NCBI RefSeq assembly: GCF_001020985.1
Contig: NZ_CP011542.1
Coordinates: 248,001 to 312,000, forward strand
Origin: Corynebacterium mustelae
GTDB taxonomy: Bacteria > Actinomycetota > Actinomycetes > Mycobacteriales > Mycobacteriaceae
Direction of reading: 5' to 3'
DNA: 64,000 nucleotides
Position numbers and translations under genes: made by a program. How positions within the stretch are numbered: the first letter of the stretch is position 1; every line of letters starts with the position of its first letter. Below are positions 1 to 9,202 of the stretch, piece after piece. The notes beneath the pieces were generated by a model. The model saw nothing but the letters and a program-made list of their open reading frames with translations. It had not been told where the DNA came from and did no database searches.

Positions 1-1
1 A

Positions 2-295
2 ACCTTTGTGGTGGCGCATTCCGAGGGCATGTCGGGACGCACCCCAGTAGTTGATGTCGCTGGGGCTGATGCCTACCCGCTGGGTGTTGTGGCACACGAT
101 TGCGAAGCAGGCGACCACGTGACGATCTACCGAGCTGGTCACGTTGTAGATGTGCTTGCGACTGGTTCAATCGCCGCTGGTGCCAAAGTCAGCACAGCGG
201 CATCCGGCAAAGTCAGCACCGCATCAAATGGGCCGGTCGTAGGGATCGCAGTATCGGCTGCGGCATCCGGCAAAGTCACGATTGCTCTTGTGTAA
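2..295 (+). CDS. Capsid decoration/cement protein (DUF2190-like), 5' end probably outside window
   Basis: The reading frame is open from the first bases of the window; a GTG at 8 is available, but no ribosome-binding site can be seen, so the true start may lie further left. The product is small (about 95 residues), rich in Ala, Gly and Val, and has the alternating pattern of short beta strands and AASGKV-type turns found in DUF2190 capsid cement proteins, which stud the outside of the phage head. Its place directly before the major capsid gene fits that role. The family assignment rests on composition and context rather than on a decisive motif. Confidence 0.6.
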   Translation, partial: TFVVAHSEGMSGRTPVVDVAGADAYPLGVVAHDCEAGDHVTIYRAGHVVDVLATGSIAAGAKVSTAASGKVSTASNGPVVGIAVSAAASGKVTIALV

Positions 296-310
296 GGAAG
301 GAATAGAAAA

Positions 311-1216
311 ATGAAAAACTCTGGGTTTTATCCAGCTGCTGCACCACAGGTTAAAGATGGTGCTATCACCGTTGATTTGATGTTGCAGGAGCCAACCCGG
401 CTTACTCGTTATGTCGCAGACATAACTCGTTTCAAGATGTTCACCGATCGCCTTTTCTCACCAGGTGAAGCCAAAGGCGGCGCATTGCTCTATGACGTCG
501 CGCTCGCGAACACCGCTCTTGCCGATGACCATATGGGTATCATTGCGCCGGGTGCCTCACATCCGGTTATTGATGTTTCTGATGGTGAACCGAAGATTAC
601 GCGTGTAGTAAAGCTTGGTGGTAAGTATGGCATCACCGATGAGGCGAAAGACCGCAACGATATGGCATCGCTTCAGCGAAAAGCTACGCGGGTTGCGAAC
701 CAGATGGTCTTTGACCTGGATGCGATGGGTATCACCGCAGTCAAAGATGCCTTTACGTCTTACGACTCGGACACTATTAAGGTGCAGTCGGAAGGGTGGG
801 CGTCTATAAACAAGACTGCCAAGTCTGCTGCGACTGCGGCGAAGTCTATTCGCGCGGATATCAACAAGGCAAAGGTTGAGGGCGAAAAATCGCTTATGGG
901 GTATGTCTACAACCTTTTGATCCTCCACAGTGATGACTATCTGGAATTCACTAACAGCTTTGAAACCAACGAAGCTCAAAAAAAGTACCTGGGCTCGGAG
1001 GGGATCGAAGTGATCTCGTCACCGTTAGCAACTAAGGGCGAGGGCATCTTGGCTGCTGAAAAGCAGGTGGGAACCATTGGTATCGAGAAAGCGATGTCTA
1101 CTTCGACGTGGTACGACGAAGACAAAGAGACCACTTGGGCTAAAACTAACGCTCGCATGGTGTATGGAGTAACTGATCCGCTGGCGATGATCCGACTGCA
1201 AAATATCGGGAGTTAA
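311..1216 (+). CDS. Major capsid protein
   Basis: This 301-residue protein is the expected size for an HK97-fold capsid subunit without a long scaffold domain. It follows the decoration gene by 15 bases, with a purine-rich AAGGAAGGA stretch ahead of the ATG, and is followed at once by head-tail connector genes. Features in the sequence that suit the fold are the N-terminal arm, a segment around residues 90-140 rich in charged helix (KYGITDEAKDRND) and a C-terminal strand ending in a DPLAMIRLQ segment. Many copies would form the icosahedral shell. No N-terminal protease or scaffold gene is visible, but those could lie upstream. Confidence 0.85.
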   Translation: MKNSGFYPAAAPQVKDGAITVDLMLQEPTRLTRYVADITRFKMFTDRLFSPGEAKGGALLYDVALANTALADDHMGIIAPGASHPVIDVSDGEPKITRVVKLGGKYGITDEAKDRNDMASLQRKATRVANQMVFDLDAMGITAVKDAFTSYDSDTIKVQSEGWASINKTAKSAATAAKSIRADINKAKVEGEKSLMGYVYNLLILHSDDYLEFTNSFETNEAQKKYLGSEGIEVISSPLATKGEGILAAEKQVGTIGIEKAMSTSTWYDEDKETTWAKTNARMVYGVTDPLAMIRLQNIGS

Positions 1217-1218
1217 GA

Positions 1219-1611
1219 ATGCAGTTCGCCACTCCTCAAGAGCTTCGTTTGGACTGGGTGCATTGTCCCGTCGATCTAACGGATGAGCAGCTGAATCAAG
1301 CATTAGAGAATGCGTCAGTCTGGTTGGCGACACTGTACCCAGCACTGGAAAACGAACTACCTGAAACCGCATCAAAGGTAGTCCGCCTGGTCGTGATTGG
1401 CATGGTCAAAAGGTCATTCATGGTCGGCCGGGACGAGGGGGTCAAATCTATCACTGACACTCAGGGGCCGTTCTCCACCAGCAAACAGTTCGCTAATCCA
1501 GAAGGGTCACTGTACATCACCAAGCAGGAGCGCCAGCTGCTGGAAAAAGCACTCGCCAATATAGGTAATGCCTACGACGATTTCGCATGCATCGAATCCA
1601 CAGGGTGGTGA
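1219..1611 (+). CDS. Head-tail connector (adaptor) protein, Gp19/Gp15/Gp42-like
   Basis: A 130-residue protein starts two bases after the capsid stop codon. The N-terminal half is helical and acidic (LTDEQLNQALENA), followed by a helix that resembles the family pattern VVRLVVIGMVKRSF, and then a region with GPFSTSKQFANPEGSLYITKQE. Proteins of this size and layout directly behind the capsid gene form the first ring of the neck, docked on the portal. Assignment is from position and general similarity to the actinophage Gp19/Gp15/Gp42 family. Confidence 0.7.
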   Translation: MQFATPQELRLDWVHCPVDLTDEQLNQALENASVWLATLYPALENELPETASKVVRLVVIGMVKRSFMVGRDEGVKSITDTQGPFSTSKQFANPEGSLYITKQERQLLEKALANIGNAYDDFACIESTGW

Positions 1612-1614
1612 CAT

Positions 1615-1923
1615 ATGTCCACGCTCACAGTGCTGCGCGCCTCCGCACGTGACCGTCACGGAGATCGCACACATCAATACTCACATGAGATCACTCACGC
1701 CAGAGTCGAGTGGGGTGGGCCGCGTGAAGACACCGATCGCAAAACTGTTGTCACAATCCCAACCAAGATTTACATCCGCCACCCGACCGTAGATTTGCGG
1801 AAGGGAGACCAGGTGAAAATTCTTGGGCGTTCGCTTCGCGTCATAGACGTGCAACCGTGGGAACACGTGCGATTTGAAGGGATCATCGTAGGCCATGTTG
1901 CCATCTGCGAGGAGGTCACCTAA
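1615..1923 (+). CDS. Head-tail stopper / neck protein
   Basis: A 102-residue basic protein with many short beta strands and little helix, the composition usual for head-closure (stopper) proteins that sit under the connector ring and hold DNA in the head. It begins three bases after the preceding gene, and its TAA stop overlaps the ATG of the next gene by one base, which suggests translational coupling. No individual motif proves the function; the order connector, stopper, gp10-like, terminator is the evidence. Confidence 0.6.
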   Translation: MSTLTVLRASARDRHGDRTHQYSHEITHARVEWGGPREDTDRKTVVTIPTKIYIRHPTVDLRKGDQVKILGRSLRVIDVQPWEHVRFEGIIVGHVAICEEVT

Positions 1924-2240
1924 TGGAACACGTGCGAATTAAGCTCGACCCAGAAATGCTGCACAGCCCTGACATGAAAGAACTCATGAACAGAGCTGGG
2001 CACACAGCAGCAGTGGTCGTAGAACAAGCAGCACCACGCCGAAGCGGGCGACTGGCAGCATCAACCACAGTAGATGTGGCTGTCACTAAGCCATATCGGC
2101 GAGGGGCACCGCGCGCAACCGCGACAGTATCGACAAGCGTGGACTATTCAGCATCAGTGGAATTCGGACATAACGGAAAACGCAAACGCGTCACAGGATC
2201 CCGAACCCTCGCGTCAGTGGTGGCCACACTGAAAATCTAA
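1923..2240 (+). CDS. HK97 gp10-like neck/tail completion protein
   Basis: A 105-residue protein with the typical gp10-family outline: an N-terminal helix (residues about 10-40) in which a string of Ala and Val leads to AAPRRSGRLAAS, then a strand, and a C-terminal YSASVEFGHNG motif. The pattern PRRSGRLxxS followed by a GHNG-type turn is common in this group. It sits between the stopper and tail-terminator candidates and overlaps the previous gene by one base. Confidence 0.7.
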   Translation: MEHVRIKLDPEMLHSPDMKELMNRAGHTAAVVVEQAAPRRSGRLAASTTVDVAVTKPYRRGAPRATATVSTSVDYSASVEFGHNGKRKRVTGSRTLASVVATLKI

Positions 2241-2249
2241 GGACAACCA

Positions 2250-2672
2250 ATGAACATACCTGGCACACTAAAATTCCCAGATGTCGAAAATCTCCTGTGC
2301 GATTACTTCGACACCGAGACCGCCACCTGGGACCCACAACCAAAGACCTGTACCTACATCCCAGACGACTATCCTAACGAGATCGCCAATAACCCGCTTA
2401 TCGTAATCCAACGAGTAGGCGGCCCCGCAGATCCTACGATGGACTACCCGCTCGTCGAAATCGGCGTGCTCGCATCCACCAGAGCTGACGCCTGGAACAT
2501 GTTGCTGCACATACGACAGAGCCTGACGGGGCTACGCGCAACCAAGGATCTCGGAAATTTCAGGGTGGCCGACATAGAAGAAAAAGGTGGGCCACGTATG
2601 TCTGCATGGGCCAACCCCGACCACCGGTGGGTGTCAACAATCTACGAACTAGGAATACGACTCCACCGATAA
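2250..2672 (+). CDS. Tail terminator / tail completion protein
   Basis: A 140-residue protein placed last before a transcription terminator and the major tail protein gene, where siphoviruses usually carry the tail-terminator subunit that caps the growing tail tube. It has a central segment with IVIQRVGGPADPTMDYPLVEI, in which a strand pair with an aspartate-rich turn resembles the family, and a following helix (RADAWNMLLHIRQSL). Spacing to the upstream gene is nine bases. The call is from order, size and this pattern. Confidence 0.65.
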   Translation: MNIPGTLKFPDVENLLCDYFDTETATWDPQPKTCTYIPDDYPNEIANNPLIVIQRVGGPADPTMDYPLVEIGVLASTRADAWNMLLHIRQSLTGLRATKDLGNFRVADIEEKGGPRMSAWANPDHRWVSTIYELGIRLHR

Positions 2673-2678
2673 AACTAC

Positions 2679-2710
2679 ACCCGGCAGTCCTGTAGGCGCG
2701 CCGGGTTTTC
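2679..2710 (+). terminator. Rho-independent terminator after the neck genes
   Basis: A CCCGGC stem at 2680-2685 pairs with GCCGGG at 2700-2705 around a 14-base loop and is followed by TTTT. It separates the head-tail connector genes from the major tail gene, which may allow different transcript levels. Confidence 0.65.
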
Positions 2711-2724
2711 ACGAAGGAGAGAAA

Positions 2725-3657
2725 ATGTCACACGTCGATTTTTATAAGCTGCAGCAGAAAAACGATAGTTTGTTGCTTGCGGCATTAAACCTCACGATTT
2801 TGCTTGCCCCCCGATGGGTCAAGTTTGACGGGCAAATTACGGTAAACGATGAGGGCAAGATTAAGGAGCTTCCGGAGGGATTCTTCTCGGTCGGTCAGAT
2901 TGAGAAGAAGGCTGGTATGGACATGGCACCAGATACCAAGCTGGCTGGCCCGGAAGGGTATGGGTCTTCAGGCCGCCGTCGCACTCTTGTGGAGGAGGAA
3001 ACGATTACGTTGTCGTTTACTGCTCAGGAGGCGCGGATTCAGAATCTCGAATCTTATTACGATCTGGGTGTGCACGAGTACAAGGAAAACGCGTTTTATG
3101 CGAAGAAGCGCCGCAATGCTCGTGTGCGTGAGTATCAGGCTCTGTGTATCGGATATGACGGTGCTCCACAGGAGGAAATTTATCCGTATTGGTATTACCC
3201 GAATGTTTCGTATGAGAAGCGTGGTAAGCAGCAGCTCGTGGATAACAGCACGATGGATTTTCCGTATGAGCTTCTTGCTAAGGAAGATCCAGATTTTGGG
3301 GCTTTGTTCGGTTTCGGTATCGCAGGCCCTGGTTTTACTCCGCAGCTTGCTGCTGAGATGGGTATTCCTGAAGCGATTGCTGTGACGAAGACGTTCAAGT
3401 TCTCGTTGCAAGGGGCAACCGGTGGCACGTTTGATCTGCGTGTGGGCACAGTAACTGTGAAAGGCCAGGCTCATAATGTCACTCACAACGCACTGCAGCA
3501 GGCGCTGCGAAGCGCGGGCCTAGAGGCCGTTGAGGTCTCAGGTAGTGCTGCAGCTGGTTTCGTATTCAAGAAGCTTGGGTCAAAGCCGGTGGTTGATGCG
3601 TCGAAGCTGACTGGCGGTGATTTCCCTAAGTCTGTTGACGTGACCGAAGAGTCATAA
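2725..3657 (+). CDS. Major tail protein (tail tube)
   Basis: A 310-residue protein with a good ribosome-binding site (AAGGAG, 2713-2718) and ATG start, directly before the tail chaperone pair and tape measure, where the tube subunit is expected. The first 220 residues hold the tube-forming part, including many short strands and aromatic residues (for example YPYWYYPNVSYEK). The last 80 residues form a separate C-terminal module after a hinge, with a strand-rich GTVTVKG segment, which suggests an added surface domain. The codon choice in this gene is slightly richer in T at third positions than in its neighbours. Confidence 0.8.
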   Translation: MSHVDFYKLQQKNDSLLLAALNLTILLAPRWVKFDGQITVNDEGKIKELPEGFFSVGQIEKKAGMDMAPDTKLAGPEGYGSSGRRRTLVEEETITLSFTAQEARIQNLESYYDLGVHEYKENAFYAKKRRNARVREYQALCIGYDGAPQEEIYPYWYYPNVSYEKRGKQQLVDNSTMDFPYELLAKEDPDFGALFGFGIAGPGFTPQLAAEMGIPEAIAVTKTFKFSLQGATGGTFDLRVGTVTVKGQAHNVTHNALQQALRSAGLEAVEVSGSAAAGFVFKKLGSKPVVDASKLTGGDFPKSVDVTEES

Positions 3658-3737
3658 AGCGGTTAGGGGATAGGAGCGCGGGCGCCTGAAAGACCCGTCC
3701 TTTTTATTCGAATTTTCTTCTACGTTAAGGAGTCCCG

Positions 3738-4124
3738 ATGTCTGAGAAACCAACTACCACTGTTGCTGATCGCTTTGAGGAGTTTCGCGCGCGAGCGGTG
3801 AAGTCAGGAAAATTCAAGGGCCTGAAGCAGTCGCGGTCGGTAACCGATGAGCCTTTCGTCCTCGGCGAGGAGTATGGCTTCATTAACCCGATTGAGATTG
3901 AGAAGCCGAATTTCTCCACTCGGCAGGCGCTGGCGGATGCTGCCGTGCGCGAGGATCTGATTTCCATGCTGAAGATCTTGATGAAGGATGACTTCGGCAA
4001 ATGGGTAATGAAAATGGATGAAGCAGGTGATGAGGCGGAGTTCATTTCGGCGGGTCTTGTCATCGCCGTAATTGAGCACTTCTATGGCCCAGGCTTCCTG
4101 GAGGCTGCTGGTTTTTCTATGTAG
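3738..4124 (+). CDS. Tail assembly chaperone, upstream part (gpG-like)
   Basis: A 128-residue acidic protein between the major tail and tape measure genes. In siphoviruses this slot holds a two-part chaperone that coats the tape measure during tail assembly; the second part is made by a -1 ribosomal frameshift near the end of the first. Here the zero frame ends at a TAG at 4122, and the -1 frame is open from 4076 to 4537 and continues with a protein-like sequence. The start follows an AAGGAG site (3728-3733). Length and position are normal. Confidence 0.8.
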   Translation: MSEKPTTTVADRFEEFRARAVKSGKFKGLKQSRSVTDEPFVLGEEYGFINPIEIEKPNFSTRQALADAAVREDLISMLKILMKDDFGKWVMKMDEAGDEAEFISAGLVIAVIEHFYGPGFLEAAGFSM

Positions 4125-4537
4125 TCTCGCTGATTAACTCGTTTGGCGTCGAGATTCGCTGGGATTTTCAGGAAATCCTGCATGTGGATCTCGACGATTT
4201 CTTTCTCGGGCATCGTCACTGGAAAACGTTCGAGGAGTTTTTTAAAGGGCTCCCACGGGGAAGTCGCACGATGAGTGCGATCGCGGACGATGACGATGTC
4301 GCTGAGGTGTTAATCGGTGAGGTTGAATCTGGAAAACCACCAGCACTGGAGGGGTGGGATGGGCGTGATGACGCTCTGGCAAATATCCAAGATCTTTTGA
4401 AATCACTTCTGGCGGCGTTAACGGGGGCGGATTTACCTCCGACGAGGCGGCCTGTCACGGCAGTTGAACGGCTTGAGCGTCGTCGGCGGGAGCAGAAAGA
4501 AAACAACCTACTCGATCAGCTTTTACCTGGTCGATAG
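4112..4537 (+). CDS. Tail assembly chaperone, frameshifted extension (gpT-like)
   Basis: This stretch is read in the -1 frame relative to the gene ending at 4124. Upstream of the GTG at 4184 the frame stays open back to a TGA at 4073, and the residues decoded there (YVVSLINSFGVEIRWD) look like real protein and run smoothly into the downstream part, so expression as a fusion is more likely than a start at 4184. The shift must happen between 4076 and 4124; the run of five T at 4112-4116 is the best site, although it does not form the standard X-XXY-YYZ heptamer in the zero frame. The C-terminus is basic and charged. Confidence 0.75.
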   Translation, partial: FFYVVSLINSFGVEIRWDFQEILHVDLDDFFLGHRHWKTFEEFFKGLPRGSRTMSAIADDDDVAEVLIGEVESGKPPALEGWDGRDDALANIQDLLKSLLAALTGADLPPTRRPVTAVERLERRRREQKENNLLDQLLPGR

Positions 4538-4554
4538 CGATCAGGAGGTGGGGC

Positions 4555-7500
4555 ATGGCTGAGTATTCAGCTGGTAGCGCAAAGATTACTATTTCTCCGA
4601 ATTTGGCGGGCTTTGCGAAAAAGGCAAAGGCAGCATTGGAGAAAATGCAGCTGAATGTATCGGCGGATGTTGAGCCAGATGCAGATGGGTTCCGTGCGCG
4701 GCTCAAAGAAGAGCTGGGCGTAGTACCTGATGTTGAGGTAGGCGTTGATGCGGATACATCTGTAGCTACAGCGAAGATTGATGCTGCGGCGCAGTCCCGT
4801 ACCGCGACGATCAACGCTGATGCAGATGTCGCTGCCGCTGAACAACGGCTCGATCGTATCGCACGTGATCGTGTTTCGAAGATTCGTCCTGATGTCGATC
4901 GCAGTGGTATTCGTCAGGCTACGGCTGCGTTTCGGGAGATGGGGTCGTCTGCTGCAACTACTGCGGGTTCAGTAGCGCGCATTAGCGGCCTGGGTATCGG
5001 TGTTGGAACGATTGGTGTTGCTGCGGCTGGGGCGATTGCTCCGTTGGCTGCGATGGCATCTGCTGCCGCTTCCGCCGCGGGAACATTGCTAACGCTTCCA
5101 GCTGCCGCAGCAGCCGCTTCGGCAGGTATCGCAGCCGTAGCTATTGGTGTCTCTGGCATCGGCGGGGCGTTTAGCGCTATGGGGAAATCTGCGACTGGCG
5201 GGGCGGCAGACACGTCCAAGGCTGTGAAATCTGCGGCATCGCAGGTTGCTGCAGCTGAACGACGGGTAGCTGACAGTCAGAAAGCTGCGAAAAAAGCCCA
5301 GGAAAACCTCAATGAAGCTAGGCGTGAAGCCACTCGTGAGCTGAAGGAGATGAATCAGCAGCTGCGAGATGCTGCCCTTGATGAAGAAGAAGCAGTGCTT
5401 GCTGTCGCTAGGGCGAAGCAACAACTACAAGAAACCAATAAGGATTCTAAATCTTCGGAGTTGGATCGGGCAGAAGCTGATCTTGCATACCGTCAGGCTG
5501 TTGCTCGCCTGGAATCAACACGTGAGAAAAACAACCAACTTGCACGAGACGTACAGGCAGCCAACGACGCTGGGGTTGAAGGAGCTAAACGGGTCGTCGA
5601 AGCCAAAGAACGCGTCGAGGACGCGGTCCAAGCTGAGGCTGATGCTCAGAGGAACCTAGCGGAAGCAATGGAACGTTTAGCGGACGCTGCGTCCACGTCG
5701 GCTAGTGGTGGTGTTGATCAGTTCGCTGAAGCTTTAAGCAACCTCTCCCCGAATGCGAGAGCTTTTGTTCTTGCGATCCAAGCGCTTGGTGATCAGTGGC
5801 GGGATCTGCGGTTCGCGGTTCAAGACAATCTTTTTGCCGGATTAGATGAATCAGTCACGCATTTGGCGAATGTACAGCTGCCAATCCTCAAGCAAGGACT
5901 TGCTGGTATCGCGACAGAGATCAATGGCGGTTGGCGTGCAGCTATGTCCGCATTGGCGTCGGAATCTTCCCAGGTAGGTATGGAACAGATTCTGTCAAAT
6001 TCCGCTGGGCTGTTTCGAGAGCTGAATACTGCAGCAGTGCCGTTTACGCAGGGGATGATGGATCTAGCTGCGGCGGGATCATCGTATCTGCCGCAGCTGG
6101 GAGAGCATCTGGGATCTGCAGGACAGAGGTTAGGCAAGTTTCTTAGCACCGCAGCATCAGACGGAACCTTTGACCGGTGGATCACGAATGGAGTCGAAGC
6201 GCTCAAGGGCATCGGGCAAACCATCAGTGACGTCAGCGGGATTGTCAGTGGTGTGTTCAGTGCTGCCGCTGCGGCGGGTGAATCTTCACTATCGCCGTTG
6301 GGGACTGTGCTGGGGCATTTAAACCAGTTCGTTAATAGCGTTGAGGGACAAACTGCACTGCAGGGTTTCTTCTCATCAATGACTGAGGGATTAAATGCGC
6401 TCGCCCCAATCATGGGGACGGTGCTGACGACAGTGGGTAGCACCATCATGCCTGCCTTGTCTGAGTTCATTCAGGCTGCCGCGCCGGGTGTTGGTGCGTT
6501 TGTTGATTCACTTGCGCAGGGGTTTACGGCGCTTGCCCCAGCAATGGGCCCATTGGGTGAGGCGTTTGGCGCGATTGCACAGTCGTTGGTTCCTGTTGTT
6601 GAGACGCTTGCGCCGGTGATCGCTCAGATAGCTCAGGGGCTTGCTCCGGCTATTTCGGGGCTTGCTCCGGCGATAGGTCCGGCGGTTTTGGCTTTCGCTG
6701 GTTTTGCCAAGGTCAAAGGCTTTATTTCCCCGTTGATTTCGTTGTTCGGTGATGCTGGTGGAGATGAAGGCAGTGGCGGTAAGGGACTTGGTGGTGTCCT
6801 GAAGAAGGTCGGCGGGATTGTTTCCAAAGTATCGAAGGTTTTCGGAGTGCTGTCTAAGGGGCTGGTGTTTTTCACCGGCCCTGTGGGGCTGGTGGTTGCA
6901 GCGGTAGCGGCGTTGACGGCTGGCCTGGTGTATGCGTATAAGAATTCTGAAACGTTCAGAAACGCAGTGAACAAGGTCGGAAATTTCTTAAAGACCGCTT
7001 TTAAAGCCGCGATACAGATTGCAATCAGCGTCATAAAATCGATTATCGGCAAGGTTATTGAGGCGAAAAACAAGTTCGATCACTTCAAAAAAGCCGCCGA
7101 GGTCATGGCGCATATCGTTGCCCAGAAGATCAAAGATGTCTGGGAAAACATCAAGTCTCTGCCAGGGAAGATTGGTGAGGTTTTCCGAAACGCGGGCACA
7201 TGGCTAAAAGATGCTGGACGTAACATCATCAATGGGCTGTGGTCGGGAATCCAAGAGAAATGGGAATCAGTAAAAAGCTGGTTTTCTAACTCCATGGGAT
7301 CGTTCCTCTCGTCGATCGGTACTGGATCAGCCAACGCCAATGGGTCGGTGAGTTTCTTCGCCTCTGGTGGCGTTCGGGGTCGCGAGGTTCATGATCCTAT
7401 GATCGTGCCAGCGGGAGACGTTCGGATTTTCGGTGAACGTGAGACCGGCGGTGAGGCGTATATCCCCTTGGCTAATGACTCGCGTCGTCCTCGTGCTGAG

Positions 7501-9189
7501 GGGATCTTAGGGGCTGTGGCGAACCACTTCGGCCTAGCCGTTGTGGATCAGAAAACCGGAGCCCCGTTTACCCCAAGCTATAAGAAATCATTGGCTCCGA
7601 AATCGACCACGTTCTTTGCCGAGGGTGGCGTCACGATTCATGAGCTTGATGATTTCGCGAAGGGGCTTGAGGGCAAGCCCTATGTGTGGGGTGGTGTGAA
7701 GTGGGGCGATTGCTCGGGAGCGCAGTCTGCGTTAGCTAGGTTCTCTGTTGGCCTTGATCCATGGGCAGGCAGGTTTGCCACCGGAAATCAAGCATCTGCG
7801 TTGCGCAGCCTGGGCTTTACTGCGGGTAAGGGTAAGCCTGGTGATTTCAACATCGCGTGGTTTAATGGCGGACCTTATGGCGGACACACATCGTCAACGC
7901 TGCCTACCGGGGTGAACACCGAAATGGGCGGCGCCAGAGGCAACGGCCAATATGGCGGCCGGGCTGCTGGCTGGAACCACCCGCAATACAACGAATTCGC
8001 CCACCTACCGCGCGCGTTTTTCCGACAGGTGGAAGTACCAAAAATCGGTGAGTTGGGAAGTCTCGGGAACCTATCTGATGTCGCAGATTTGGATTTATCC
8101 GACGTTACAACTGAATCTGCGCAACCGCTAAAAGCTCTACGGTCGTCTACGAAGTCTGATCCTGATTCTTATTCAACAGAATCGGAATCGGGGCCTTCCT
8201 CATGGTCGGAGATCGCAGGAAACTTTGCAAAGACCTTCGTTGAGGGCCAAGTTAAAGACTTGGCCGGCACGTTTGGTATTGCCGATGAGTTCCCTCCGCT
8301 GATGAAAGCACTGACCGCATACAGCAAGGCAACCAGCCGAGCCCAGGAATCAACCGGGCAACTAGCCGATAAACGGCTAGACGAAATCGCGTCCGCATCG
8401 AATACCATCCAGAAACTCGCGCCGGGTGTGCCTGTGGCCACGGTAACTGGTGCGCAGGTGTTGGCTAAGAAGCCGGTGGATACTATGCCTAAACGTGTCC
8501 CGGGAGAGATCGGGCATGTGTATGACCCGAAGCAGGGCGCAGAACAGTGGCGGGGTATGGCCATGGAGGCGATGCGTCGGACGGGGTTTGATGCCCGTAA
8601 TTCTGCTCAGGTGAATGCGATGATTGCCCAGATTAAAACTGAGTCTGGCGGTAATCCGCGCATTGCCCAGCAGATTGTGGATGTCAACGGAACCGGTGAA
8701 AAAGCTGGCGTGGGTTTGCTGCAAATCATTCCAGGAACTTTTGCGGCCCACCGTGATCCGGAGTTACCTAATGATCGCAAGCACCCGTTTGCGAACATGG
8801 TGGCTGCGCTGCGGTACTACCGTTCTCGGTATGGTGGCGACTTGACCACCCATTGGGGAAAGGGTCGTGGCTACGCCAACGGCGGATCAGTCTGGGGTCC
8901 TGGTGGGCCTACAGACGATCTGATTCCGATCATGGCATCAAATGGCGAGATCGTGATCCGGGAAGCTGCAGCATCTGTCGCACGGCCACTACTAGAGCGT
9001 GTGAATTCGGATCCGTCGTATGCGCGGTATCTGCAACAGGAAACCGTTGGTGGACGGATAACCGACACGTCCCATTCCGGGAAAAACATTGAAGTGCACT
9101 ACCACATCGAAACGAACAACCTTGATGACGGGCTGCGTCGCGCGGAAATGCACGCACGTCGTGAGGTGATCGGAATGATGGGTGTCTAA
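4555..9189 (+). CDS. Tape measure protein with NlpC/P60-type and transglycosylase domains
   Basis: At 1544 residues this is by far the longest gene, as expected for the ruler that sets tail length. Residues about 131-210 are Ala/Gly-rich and hydrophobic, 223-380 form a long charged coiled coil, and 770-796 is a membrane-like helix. From about residue 1030 the protein is different: a cysteine-peptidase-like domain with GDCSG (Cys1053) and GGHTSS (His1111), then a lytic-transglycosylase (SLT) domain with the catalytic-type TESGGNP (Glu1363) and GLLQIIPGTF. These would open the cell wall at the tail tip during DNA entry. An AGGAGG site precedes the ATG. Confidence 0.92.
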   Translation: MAEYSAGSAKITISPNLAGFAKKAKAALEKMQLNVSADVEPDADGFRARLKEELGVVPDVEVGVDADTSVATAKIDAAAQSRTATINADADVAAAEQRLDRIARDRVSKIRPDVDRSGIRQATAAFREMGSSAATTAGSVARISGLGIGVGTIGVAAAGAIAPLAAMASAAASAAGTLLTLPAAAAAASAGIAAVAIGVSGIGGAFSAMGKSATGGAADTSKAVKSAASQVAAAERRVADSQKAAKKAQENLNEARREATRELKEMNQQLRDAALDEEEAVLAVARAKQQLQETNKDSKSSELDRAEADLAYRQAVARLESTREKNNQLARDVQAANDAGVEGAKRVVEAKERVEDAVQAEADAQRNLAEAMERLADAASTSASGGVDQFAEALSNLSPNARAFVLAIQALGDQWRDLRFAVQDNLFAGLDESVTHLANVQLPILKQGLAGIATEINGGWRAAMSALASESSQVGMEQILSNSAGLFRELNTAAVPFTQGMMDLAAAGSSYLPQLGEHLGSAGQRLGKFLSTAASDGTFDRWITNGVEALKGIGQTISDVSGIVSGVFSAAAAAGESSLSPLGTVLGHLNQFVNSVEGQTALQGFFSSMTEGLNALAPIMGTVLTTVGSTIMPALSEFIQAAAPGVGAFVDSLAQGFTALAPAMGPLGEAFGAIAQSLVPVVETLAPVIAQIAQGLAPAISGLAPAIGPAVLAFAGFAKVKGFISPLISLFGDAGGDEGSGGKGLGGVLKKVGGIVSKVSKVFGVLSKGLVFFTGPVGLVVAAVAALTAGLVYAYKNSETFRNAVNKVGNFLKTAFKAAIQIAISVIKSIIGKVIEAKNKFDHFKKAAEVMAHIVAQKIKDVWENIKSLPGKIGEVFRNAGTWLKDAGRNIINGLWSGIQEKWESVKSWFSNSMGSFLSSIGTGSANANGSVSFFASGGVRGREVHDPMIVPAGDVRIFGERETGGEAYIPLANDSRRPRAEGILGAVANHFGLAVVDQKTGAPFTPSYKKSLAPKSTTFFAEGGVTIHELDDFAKGLEGKPYVWGGVKWGDCSGAQSALARFSVGLDPWAGRFATGNQASALRSLGFTAGKGKPGDFNIAWFNGGPYGGHTSSTLPTGVNTEMGGARGNGQYGGRAAGWNHPQYNEFAHLPRAFFRQVEVPKIGELGSLGNLSDVADLDLSDVTTESAQPLKALRSSTKSDPDSYSTESESGPSSWSEIAGNFAKTFVEGQVKDLAGTFGIADEFPPLMKALTAYSKATSRAQESTGQLADKRLDEIASASNTIQKLAPGVPVATVTGAQVLAKKPVDTMPKRVPGEIGHVYDPKQGAEQWRGMAMEAMRRTGFDARNSAQVNAMIAQIKTESGGNPRIAQQIVDVNGTGEKAGVGLLQIIPGTFAAHRDPELPNDRKHPFANMVAALRYYRSRYGGDLTTHWGKGRGYANGGSVWGPGGPTDDLIPIMASNGEIVIREAAASVARPLLERVNSDPSYARYLQQETVGGRITDTSHSGKNIEVHYHIETNNLDDGLRRAEMHARREVIGMMGV

Positions 9190-9202
9190 CACGTAAGGAG
9201 GC

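Noticed and set aside
3658..3737. Possible terminator between major tail protein and tail chaperone genes
   Set aside because: There is a T-run, but the pairing around GCGGGCGCC is too short to call a hairpin.
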